A stretch of DNA of 64,000 bases from Parablautia intestinalis (GTDB lineage Bacteria; Bacillota; Clostridia; Lachnospirales; Lachnospiraceae): NCBI GenBank assembly GCA_003612395.1, contig RAYQ01000003.1, positions 186,001 to 250,000 on the forward strand. The letters are read 5' to 3'. Positions within the stretch are counted from its first letter, which is position 1. Each line of letters begins with the position of its first letter. A model generated the notes under the pieces. It was not told the origin of the DNA and did no database searches. It saw only the letters and a program-made list of their open reading frames with translations. A program made the position numbers and the translations under genes. Positions 1 through 7,060 of this stretch are shown one piece after another.

Positions 1-2465
1 ACCTCGTGGAAAATATTCCCCAAATCTGTCTGCTCAAAGCTGAATTCCTCCCGCTCCTTCAGCATAAGCCCATATTGCAGGAAATGTGAATAAGCGCAGG
101 CCGCATACCGTTCCAGGCGGCTTACGCTGTTCTCCAGCATTTTTCCGTAAAGAGCCCGGGCCACTGCCTTAGCCAGAGGCTTATGCTCATACTTTGCAAA
201 GGCGGCTTCCATAAGCTTCCCCGCATAATTTCCATATTGCTCATCCTCTGCATAAACATGATACAGACATCCAAGCTCCTGCCCGCTCAAAATTCCTTCC
301 CTCCCTGCCGCATACTCCCGGATTTCTTCCGACAGAAGTGTCAATCCGTCCTTTTTCCCCACTATCTGTTCAAACGGCATATGTGACACATCCGCCTTAT
401 CCACCTGAATTTGTGGAAAAAGCTTCCTGAGCACATCAATCAGATAGGAAGGTCTTGCGCTCTTTCCCTGACTGCTTATTCTGAAAAAAGACAGATAAAG
501 CCTGTCAGAAGGCTTGGTCATATTCATATAAAGATACAATCTTTGAATATACATCTTCTGTCTGGGGGTGGGCGCTAACTCAAACTCTGACTGCTGTAAA
601 AATTCTCTGTCCAGGTCAGAAATAATGCCTCCCTTCATGCTTCCCTTCGGAATATTCCCATCGTTAATTCCTAAGAAAAACAGTACCTTAACCTGCTTTA
701 GGCGGCTGCGCTCCATATCCCCCACCAGGGTTCTGTCCACGCTTCCGGGTATTGTCCCCACTTCAATCTCTGCAAATCCGGCATCCAAAATGTCCGCAAA
801 TTCCTTAAGGGTCACGGGCTCCTTTTCAAGCAGCTCCATAATCTGCTCTAAAAGCTCCATCACAAGCCTGTAGACCTGCGCATATTCACGTGCACGCTCT
901 CTTTCACCGTTTTCCGCAAAATACTTTTCATATACACACAGCTTTTCCTGTATCTTTCCCTTCACAATGAAGTCATACAATACCCTCACCAGCTCGCCGG
1001 CCGTTTTTCTCTTTTCAAGAAGAGGCGCTATCTGTTCCATAAAGCATGTTCTTGTATAATTAATCTTCTCAAGAAGGTGGTTCTCTCCATCCTCCTGCCC
1101 GTTTTCTTCATTGATAACATGTGTGTTTTTATCCGCTTTTCTGACAAACATCTGCCCCCATTTTTTCTTTCCCCTGATCCCTAAAGCAAGCACATAATTT
1201 TCAAGCCGGTCAATCTCCTCAGGGGCAAAATCCGTAAGACCGCACCGCAAAAAGTGAAAAACCGATTCGTAGGAAAAATCAGACAGTACAATCTTAAGGG
1301 CGCTTCTTATGTATTCAATCAGCGGATTTAACAAAAGTCCTCTTGTTCTGTCCAAAAAGACGGGAATATCAAAAAGAAGCCCATCCCGCTCAAAATAGCC
1401 CGCATAGGTTTCCAGATCCCCTGTGACCACCGCAATATCCCGGTAGCTGTATCCTTCCTCCAGTACCAGTTTCTTGATCTGAACACAGACCTGCCGCACC
1501 TCCTTTGCCGGGTTTAAGGCCTCCATCATACGTATGCAGCCTTTTTCACTCCCGGCATAGGGCTGCATAGGATAACGAAACAATTGTTTTTCCAGATGTG
1601 CCATCTCTGCATTGTCTTTAAATCTCGGCAGTGGATCATTGTTTAAAAAAATATCGTTCGTTCTTTCCACGCCTGCCTCTTTGGCGAGACCGCACAAGTC
1701 CCTGACTGTTTTTTTGCTGAGAGAAAACAATTCCTGCTCTCCGCCCATCTTGAAGGGATTTTCTCTGATATCTATTGTTATGGAAACAATGACTCTGTTA
1801 GTCAGCCGCAAAAGTTCCTGAATCAGCCTGTACTGTATAGGCGTAAAACCCGTAAATCCATCAAAAATAATAACGCTGTCTCTGATAATCCCTGACTTTC
1901 CCACAGCCCTAGTCAGAAGCTCCAGCGTCTCCTCCGTGGTAATAAAGCGTTCCTGTATGTAAGATACAAATCCCCTGTAAATCACTTCCAGGTCCTTCAG
2001 CTTAGAATGCAGCGTTCCCCTCCCTTTTGCAAACTCCGCCATCTCTCCCACCTGTCCGGGGCTGATGCCGTACTGCATAAACTCTGAAATGGCAGACTTC
2101 ACTTCATGAATATAGCCTATTTTATTTAAATTTTTACCGATAACCGGCATTTCCTCTTTCAGATCCGCCGCTACCTTACGCAGGACAAGACTTTTTCCCG
2201 TATCATCCAGAACCGGTTTGTTTCCGTATCCGGTTTCCTCAAAAATACGGTGTGCCAGACGTCCAAAGCTCAGCACATCAATATTCATGATCCCGCCGCA
2301 TCCGCTGGCGTTTACCAAATCCACCTGAGTCTGCATGGTAAACTGGTCCGGCACCAGAAATAAAAAGCTGCAGGCAGGTTTCTCCCCTGCCCACGCAACA
2401 ATATCCTTATGCAGCTGTCTGCTTTTTCCGGCTCCTGATCCTCCAAAATAAAACTGTAATCCCAT
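1..2465 (-). CDS. addB: AddB helicase/nuclease subunit, 3' end outside window
   Basis: This is subunit B of the AddAB helicase-nuclease, which processes double-strand breaks for RecA-dependent repair. The start ATG at 2465 opens with a Walker A loop (GGSGAGKS, residues about 7-14), as in AddB/RexB. About 821 codons are visible. The frame is still open at position 1, and full AddB is about 1150 residues, so roughly the last 300 are missing. Near residue 788 the block RLERYAACAYSHF matches the first cysteine of the AddB iron-sulfur cluster in the C-terminal nuclease; the other three cysteines and the nuclease motif lie outside. addA should follow downstream (left of the window). Identification is secure. 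Confidence 0.93.
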   Translation of the reverse strand, partial: MGLQFYFGGSGAGKSRQLHKDIVAWAGEKPACSFLFLVPDQFTMQTQVDLVNASGCGGIMNIDVLSFGRLAHRIFEETGYGNKPVLDDTGKSLVLRKVAADLKEEMPVIGKNLNKIGYIHEVKSAISEFMQYGISPGQVGEMAEFAKGRGTLHSKLKDLEVIYRGFVSYIQERFITTEETLELLTRAVGKSGIIRDSVIIFDGFTGFTPIQYRLIQELLRLTNRVIVSITIDIRENPFKMGGEQELFSLSKKTVRDLCGLAKEAGVERTNDIFLNNDPLPRFKDNAEMAHLEKQLFRYPMQPYAGSEKGCIRMMEALNPAKEVRQVCVQIKKLVLEEGYSYRDIAVVTGDLETYAGYFERDGLLFDIPVFLDRTRGLLLNPLIEYIRSALKIVLSDFSYESVFHFLRCGLTDFAPEEIDRLENYVLALGIRGKKKWGQMFVRKADKNTHVINEENGQEDGENHLLEKINYTRTCFMEQIAPLLEKRKTAGELVRVLYDFIVKGKIQEKLCVYEKYFAENGERERAREYAQVYRLVMELLEQIMELLEKEPVTLKEFADILDAGFAEIEVGTIPGSVDRTLVGDMERSRLKQVKVLFFLGINDGNIPKGSMKGGIISDLDREFLQQSEFELAPTPRQKMYIQRLYLYMNMTKPSDRLYLSFFRISSQGKSARPSYLIDVLRKLFPQIQVDKADVSHMPFEQIVGKKDGLTLLSEEIREYAAGREGILSGQELGCLYHVYAEDEQYGNYAGKLMEAAFAKYEHKPLAKAVARALYGKMLENSVSRLERYAACAYSHFLQYGLMLKEREEFSFEQTDLGNIFHE

Positions 2466-2477
2466 ATCCGTTTCCTC

Positions 2478-3287
2478 TTATAGAAAAGGTATCATTTCCT
2501 TTACGGAGGAAAAAATCAAATCCGGCACTACATCCGATTCCTCCACATCCTTCATTCCTGCTTCTCCGCTGAGCACCAAAATTCCCGTGTAACCATTGTT
2601 CACCCCTGCTGCCACATCCGTATAGAGCCTGTCCCCTACCATGGCGGTTTCGTGTTTTAAAACGCCTGCCTGCTGTGCCAGATAATCCATGATATCACCG
2701 CTTGGCTTTCCAATCACATGGTCGGGATAGCGAAAGGCAGATGCATGGATAAACGCATGGATTGCTCCTGCATCCGGAATAAACCCGGTTTCCGTAGGGC
2801 AGTTAAAGTCAGGGTGGGTAGATATGTAAGGCAGCCCTTCCCTCACAAGATCACATACCCGGCACAGCTTTGCGTACGTGAGGCACGTGTCAAATCCCAC
2901 CACAATCACCTCCGGCGCCTTTTCATCCAGTCTGATACCGGCCTCCTGAAATTCTTCCTGCAAAAGCTCATTTCCCAGCAGGTAAATCCTTTTTTCCGGG
3001 AAATTCTTCTTCAAATAATCAATCGTTGCCTCCCCTGAAGTCACGATCTGATTAAGCCCGATGGTATGTCCCATCCTTTCGAGCTTCTCCACGTAAGCCT
3101 GAGGATTCTTAGAAGAATTATTGGTCAAAAACACGTATTTTTTTCCGGCATCCTCCACCGCCTTCAAAAAATCCCTGGCTCCGTCAATCCATTTTTCTCC
3201 CAGATAAACCGTCCCGTCCATATCAAGCGCAAAACAATTAATCCCTTTTAAAATTCCCTTTTCGTCCGTATCGATCTTATGTATCAT
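2478..3287 (-). CDS. HAD-IIA family sugar-phosphate phosphatase (NagD/AraL-like)
   Basis: This is a cytosolic HAD hydrolase of 269 residues with the class IIA cap. Visible motifs are DMDGT (motif I, nucleophile Asp), FLTNNSS (motif II), the motif III lysine in IGKPSGD, and MVGDRLYTD (motif IV). The family (NagD, AraL, phosphoglycolate and 4-nitrophenyl phosphatases) removes phosphate from small sugar phosphates and mops up metabolic by-products; the substrate here is unknown. A longer frame starts at a GTG at 3302. I chose the ATG at 3287 because AGGAG lies seven bases upstream and the 3302 GTG sits in that ribosome site. A hairpin (3316-3340) lies just upstream of the leader's ribosome site. 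It follows aminopeptidase P on the same strand and precedes addB by 12 bases. Confidence 0.85.
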   Translation of the reverse strand: MIHKIDTDEKGILKGINCFALDMDGTVYLGEKWIDGARDFLKAVEDAGKKYVFLTNNSSKNPQAYVEKLERMGHTIGLNQIVTSGEATIDYLKKNFPEKRIYLLGNELLQEEFQEAGIRLDEKAPEVIVVGFDTCLTYAKLCRVCDLVREGLPYISTHPDFNCPTETGFIPDAGAIHAFIHASAFRYPDHVIGKPSGDIMDYLAQQAGVLKHETAMVGDRLYTDVAAGVNNGYTGILVLSGEAGMKDVEESDVVPDLIFSSVKEMIPFL

Positions 3288-3315
3288 GAACCTTCTCCTC
3301 ACTTCCGCCGTTCCT

Positions 3316-3340
3316 GCACGGCCAAACTCACGGCCCGTGC
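3316..3340 (-). promoter_or_regulatory. Leader hairpin upstream of the HAD phosphatase
   Basis: GCACGGCC pairs with GGCC-GTGC around an 8-base loop, with a single bulge, ending about 25 bases before the ribosome site of the downstream gene. It is one of several hairpins placed just before Shine-Dalgarno sites in this window. Its function is not known. Confidence 0.4.
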
Positions 3341-3377
3341 TGAATATGCCGGCAAAATATTCTCGTAAACCCCTATC

Positions 3378-5174
3378 CTAATTTACGGGCGCAGTAACCG
3401 CCCCCAGCCACTTAAGCATCTCCCCCTCAAAATAGGGCGCCAGCTTCTCATACACCTCTTTATGATATCCGTTCAGCCTCTCCTTATCCTTCTCCTCCAG
3501 CATGGAAATCTCCACGCCGTCCAGATCAATGGGTACATAAGTCAAGTCCTCAAAATACATAAACTGCCCGTAAGCATTTTTCTCTCCCTTTCTGCAAAGG
3601 AGCTCATTTTCGGTCCTGATCCCATGACTTCCTTCTATATAAATACCCGGCTCGTCAGTGGTAACCATACCTTCCTCAAGAACCGCACTGTTTAAATGTT
3701 CTCCCTGAGTCTTCCATCTGAAACTGTTAGGTCCTTCATGCACGTTTAAAAGGTAACCGACTCCATGACCTGTACCATGTTTATAATCAAGTCCCCGCTC
3801 CCAGAACACCTCTCTTGCCCGGATATCCAGATTTATGCCTCTGCATCCATAGAGGAACTTAGCCGCTCTTAAATTGAGCATAGCCTTAAGCACCATGGTA
3901 AAATGCTCCTTCATTTCTTTTGTCAGCCCGCCCAGGGCAAAGGTCCTTGTAATATCCGTAGTCCCTTCCAGATAATGGCCGCCGCTGTCCACCATCAAAA
4001 AGCCCTCCGGCCGGATTTCGGCGCAGTCATTCTCCTTAGCGCTGTAGTGCACAATTGCCCCGTTTGCTCCGTAAGCGCAGATTGTGCCAAAGCTTGGCTC
4101 GATAAAATTCTCATTCTCTCTCCGCAGCTTTTCCAGATATTCGGCCGCGCTAACCTCGGTCATGGGAGCTTTACCGACATTTGTTTTAAGCCAGTACATA
4201 AAACGGGTTACCCCAATGGCGTCCTTTAAATGAGCCCTGCGCAGGTTCTCCATCTCCACCTGATTTTTCACCGCTTTCATAAGGGAAGTGGGGTTTTCCC
4301 TGTCAACCACATCCACATCCCCGGAGAGCTCCTTTAACAGCCGGCAGCTGACGCGCCCTTTGCAAAGCAGCGCCTTCAGCCCGTGTATTTCGGGTATATA
4401 GGAGTAAAAGCTGTCATAGGCGCGCAGCTCAACGCCGTTTTCCGTAAGATATTTCTTTAATTCATCCGTCCAGACACCGCTTTCTCCCTCTGCAAAAAGC
4501 AACACTTTCTCCATCGTCATAACAATGTAGGATAATACCACCGGACAGCTCTCCACATCATTTCCCCTTATATTAAGCAGCCATGCAATATCATCCAGGG
4601 AAGTTAAAATATGTATGCCGCAGCCCTCCTCCTTCATCTTTTCCCGCACCCGGGCAATCTTAGAAGAAGCGCTCTCGCCGCTGTAGCTTTCTGCCAGTAC
4701 GAACACCGGATTATGGGAAAGGGCTGGGCGGTCTGTCCAGATTCCCTCTGAGAGATCCTTATCCCAAATCATTTTTCCATTCTTTTTTTCCAGAATTTCC
4801 TCATATTCCTTTACCGATTCCGCTTTCACCACGCGCCCGTCAAATCCAAGGCACTCTCCCTCCTGCAAAACCTGCTCAAGATATTCGGGAATTGTCGGGA
4901 CCCCCGGCTCCTCCATTTTCATAAGACGGATGCCGCTCCCCTCAAGCTCTTTTTCCGCCTGAATAAAATATCTTCCGTCTGTAAAAAGCGCGGCCTCTTT
5001 TCTGCCGACAACCAACGTCCCTGCAGAACCTGTAAATCCGCTGAAGTATTTTCTCACCTGAAAAAAGCCGCTGACATATTCACTGTCATGATAATCCGAA
5101 GTGGGTATCAGATAACAGTCTATCCCGGCCGCTTTCATACTTTCTCTCAATCTTGCAATTCTGTCCTGTACCAT
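3378..5174 (-). CDS. Aminopeptidase P family Xaa-Pro peptidase (M24B)
   Basis: This metallopeptidase of 598 residues releases N-terminal residues preceding proline. Two creatinase-like N-terminal domains (to about residue 310) precede the pita-bread M24 domain, and a short C-terminal M24_C-like extension ends the protein, as in the long form of the family. The five metal ligands are visible: the Asp pair in VDSGGHYLEGTTDITRTF, His in GTGHGVGYLLNVHEG, Glu in DEPGIYIE and Glu in RTENELL. A longer open frame starts at 5210. The ATG at 5174 is preferred because TGAGG lies six bases upstream and the leader hairpin at 5191-5218 would otherwise be inside the coding region. No signal peptide is visible, so it is expected to be cytosolic. 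Confidence 0.9.
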   Translation of the reverse strand: MVQDRIARLRESMKAAGIDCYLIPTSDYHDSEYVSGFFQVRKYFSGFTGSAGTLVVGRKEAALFTDGRYFIQAEKELEGSGIRLMKMEEPGVPTIPEYLEQVLQEGECLGFDGRVVKAESVKEYEEILEKKNGKMIWDKDLSEGIWTDRPALSHNPVFVLAESYSGESASSKIARVREKMKEEGCGIHILTSLDDIAWLLNIRGNDVESCPVVLSYIVMTMEKVLLFAEGESGVWTDELKKYLTENGVELRAYDSFYSYIPEIHGLKALLCKGRVSCRLLKELSGDVDVVDRENPTSLMKAVKNQVEMENLRRAHLKDAIGVTRFMYWLKTNVGKAPMTEVSAAEYLEKLRRENENFIEPSFGTICAYGANGAIVHYSAKENDCAEIRPEGFLMVDSGGHYLEGTTDITRTFALGGLTKEMKEHFTMVLKAMLNLRAAKFLYGCRGINLDIRAREVFWERGLDYKHGTGHGVGYLLNVHEGPNSFRWKTQGEHLNSAVLEEGMVTTDEPGIYIEGSHGIRTENELLCRKGEKNAYGQFMYFEDLTYVPIDLDGVEISMLEEKDKERLNGYHKEVYEKLAPYFEGEMLKWLGAVTAPVN

Positions 5175-5190
5175 TTTTAACCTCATTTCT

Positions 5191-5218
5191 GCGAGGTGAA
5201 CAAAGCTCACCTTTGCTT
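5191..5218 (-). repeat. Leader hairpin repeat, copy 1 (pairs with 29050-29077)
   Basis: The palindrome AGGTGA...TCACCT with flanking GCG/GC lies 17-45 bases upstream of the aminopeptidase P start. A near-identical copy (26 of 29 bases) lies in the same position upstream of the unrelated LacI gene at 29034. Differences fall in the loop and outer stem, so the hairpin is kept. Confidence 0.6.
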
Positions 5219-5225
5219 ACAATAA

Positions 5226-5248
5226 GCTGGCCCGCGAAGCGTGACAGC
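5226..5248 (-). repeat. REP-like palindrome copy a
   Basis: This is one copy of a 23-nt intergenic palindrome of the form GCTG-N15-CAGC with core CACGCTTCGCG, followed by CTTATT. On the minus strand it lies in the 5' leader of aminopeptidase P. Other copies are at 16477, 22265, 34834, 44588, 44627, 55494 and 58708. Confidence 0.6.
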
Positions 5249-5297
5249 GTTTGTTATTTGCGCAAAGCCATATATGCCTTACAAATTTGTGATTGAT

Positions 5298-5321
5298 AAA
5301 ATCAGCCGCCAGGCTGATTTT
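5298..5321. terminator. Rho-independent terminator-like hairpin
   Basis: A perfect 10-bp stem (AAAATCAGCC / GGCTGATTTT) has a 4-base loop GCCA and is followed by TTTTT on the plus strand and TTTTA on the minus strand. It lies between spoVAE and aminopeptidase P (both minus), so it can end the spoVAE transcript. Confidence 0.6.
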
Positions 5322-5435
5322 TCAATCCGGGCTCACTTCACATTATACGCATAAAACAGGAAAAGGACAACCTGATTGGCAAAATTGTAATTTTTATTTT
5401 CGGCATTCGTTAGTTTCCGGGATTTCCAAAACATA

Positions 5436-5572
5436 GCTCAGAACAAATAAAAATTCAAGAAGGAGCCCTTATAAAAACGCCAGCGCTTGGTAAGGTTTGG
5501 TCGAACCTAGCGTCTGTTGCGTTTTTATAGAGCGAAAGCGTGGTGACGACTGAATTTTTATTTGTTCTGAGC
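5436..5572. repeat. 137-bp element with perfect 22-bp inverted ends (MITE-like)
   Basis: The ends 5436-5457 and 5551-5572 are exact reverse complements over 22 bases (starting GCTCAGAACAAATAAAAATT). Inside, TATAAAAACGC (5472 on) pairs with GCGTTTTTATA, and the centre holds AGGTT-TGGTCG-AACCT. The whole could fold into one long arm. It has no coding capacity. It lies just 3' of spoVAE. It may be a miniature inverted-repeat element or a structured 3' RNA; no clear target duplication is visible. Confidence 0.55.
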
Positions 5573-5600
5573 GGACGCATAACCAATATGTGAAAGGCAA

Positions 5601-5957
5601 CTATTTTTTCATCTTGGGATTAAAAACAAGGCTGGCCAGATATCCAAAAATAAGCGCAGCCGCGCATCCTACCGCTCCTGCCTGAAAGCCTCCGGAAAAC
5701 AGTCCCATAAAGCCCTGCTGTTCCACAGCCTCCTTTACCCCCTTCATCAACACATTCCCAAAACCCAAAAGCGGCACACTTGCACCTGCTCCCGCAAACT
5801 CCACAAAGGGCTGATACCAGCCTACCGAGCTGATTACAGCCCCCAGGCATACCAAAAGCACCATAATTCTGCCCGGCATCATCTTTGTCTTTTCCATTAA
5901 TATCTGTACCAGCGCACATATAAGCCCGCCTACCCAAAACGCGTTAAAATAATCCAT
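5601..5957 (-). CDS. spoVAE: Stage V sporulation protein AE
   Basis: This small membrane protein of 118 residues belongs to the SpoVA channel that moves Ca-dipicolinic acid into the forespore and out at germination. The sequence has the family landmarks: N-terminal DYFNAFWVGGLICALVQI, central VEFAGAGASVPLLGFG, and a C-terminal hydrophobic segment ending FNPKMKK. Four hydrophobic segments are visible. The ATG is preceded by GAGGGTT. Unusually it stands alone: spoVAC and spoVAD, which normally sit directly upstream, are not adjacent (spoVAD is 8.4 kb away). The 3' side carries a MITE-like element. Confidence 0.92.
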   Translation of the reverse strand: MDYFNAFWVGGLICALVQILMEKTKMMPGRIMVLLVCLGAVISSVGWYQPFVEFAGAGASVPLLGFGNVLMKGVKEAVEQQGFMGLFSGGFQAGAVGCAAALIFGYLASLVFNPKMKK

Positions 5958-6071
5958 AATAACCCTCCGTTCATGTCAATTAACCATCATTAAATATTCT
6001 CTGAAAGAACGCCCTCTCTGCCTTTCTCCTGTCTGATTCTCTGACTTTATTCTGGATTATTATGCACCCTT

Positions 6072-6788
6072 TTACAAAAAAATATGCGGCGTATCCTCAA
6101 TCCTTTCTGCAAATACCTGTCCTGCTTTTGTCTTTTTATAACGCTCTGTCACATCATATTTCTCCCACATATGCATGGGAAAAACTCTCTCAGCATCCAC
6201 TTTCTTTAAAAAATAATCCATTCCATACCCATAGCCTTCCTCCAGCCTGGGATCTAATGGCACGAAAGCAATATCAAAATGCCGCCCTTCTATTTTGTCA
6301 ATCTCCTTTTTATAGTCCCTTTCCATTCTCTCATTGCCGCTTTTTGACTCTTCCGGCCAATACCAGTTATTTAAATCTCCGGCATGATAAATGGATTTGC
6401 CCTCCGCCGTCACCAAAAAGGCAACTCCCTGATCGGTTGAGCAAAGGGTTTCCACCTTAATCCCCTCTTCCCTGCTTTCATATACCGCTCCGCCTCTCAT
6501 CCGTTTTATTCTTTTCAGGATATCCGGACAGATTCCTTTTCTTTCGAGGTACTTCTCGTTTAGTCTGATATCGTTTCCCACAAAAAAACGGGAATCCTTT
6601 GCCATCTCATCCGCCCACTTAAAAACAGAGAGCTGAAAATGATCCGGATGTTTGTGGCTGGCAAACACAAAAAGCTTTTTTCCTTTCAGCGAGGAGGGCA
6701 GTTTCCCTTTAAAGTAATCAAAAATAAGAATACTATTCTCAAGCTCCACCATAAAACCGCTGTGGTAGAGATAAGTTACTTTAATCAT
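6072..6788 (-). CDS. MBL-fold metal-dependent hydrolase (UlaG-like)
   Basis: This metallo-beta-lactamase-fold hydrolase has 238 residues and an unknown substrate. The zinc motif appears as ASHKHPDHF, followed by a later His/Asp in YHAGDLNNW and the terminal MHMWEKYD. Its short N-terminus (TYLYHSGFMVELENS) is typical of the UlaG/YtnP-like branch. An open frame extends to 7010, but the ATG at 6788 has GGAGG six bases upstream and starts at the domain boundary, so I use it. The 270-base leader upstream carries three tandem inverted repeats and no gene. It is probably cytosolic. Family call is firm; function is open. Confidence 0.82.
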   Translation of the reverse strand: MIKVTYLYHSGFMVELENSILIFDYFKGKLPSSLKGKKLFVFASHKHPDHFQLSVFKWADEMAKDSRFFVGNDIRLNEKYLERKGICPDILKRIKRMRGGAVYESREEGIKVETLCSTDQGVAFLVTAEGKSIYHAGDLNNWYWPEESKSGNERMERDYKKEIDKIEGRHFDIAFVPLDPRLEEGYGYGMDYFLKKVDAERVFPMHMWEKYDVTERYKKTKAGQVFAERIEDTPHIFL

Positions 6789-7060
6789 ATTTGCCTCCAT
6801 TTCTGTGCTGCTTTTTGCGCATAATAAGTTTTGCGGCAAACAACGCGCAGACACAAAACTTGTGGTTGAAAGATTTTCTTTCAACCTTTTCTCCATATTG
6901 CGCCACTTGCCGGCGAAGGCTGCGGGGCAGATTGGGGATTTGGCTCTGCGGATTTCCCCTTCCTTCATACCGCAGGCTGCCAGAGCATGTTTGGCCAACG
7001 CCCCGCTCATTGTCCGCGGGAATCATACTCTGGCAGCCTGTCATAAAAACTGCTTAACAA
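6789..7060 (-). promoter_or_regulatory. Structured leader with three inverted repeats
   Basis: This stretch between GH31 and the MBL gene has no gene. On the minus strand it holds, in order, a perfect 12-bp inverted repeat (AGGCTGCCAGAG at 6974 and its complement at 7028), a perfect 10-bp hairpin GGTTGAAAGA (6864-6886), and AAGTTTTG/CAAAACTT (6826-6861). It ends at the GGAGG of the MBL gene. The middle hairpin resembles the GTTTGGAAGT palindromes upstream of 21201 and 42582. Confidence 0.5.

Noticed and set aside
5400-5580. Small regulatory RNA instead of a MITE-like element
   Set aside because: No promoter could be assigned; the perfect 22-bp ends favour a mobile element, though a 3' structured RNA remains possible.
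6789-7010. Extended N-terminus of the MBL hydrolase to 7010
   Set aside because: The extra codons lie in a hairpin-rich leader, and the ATG at 6788 has a good GGAGG and fits the domain start.
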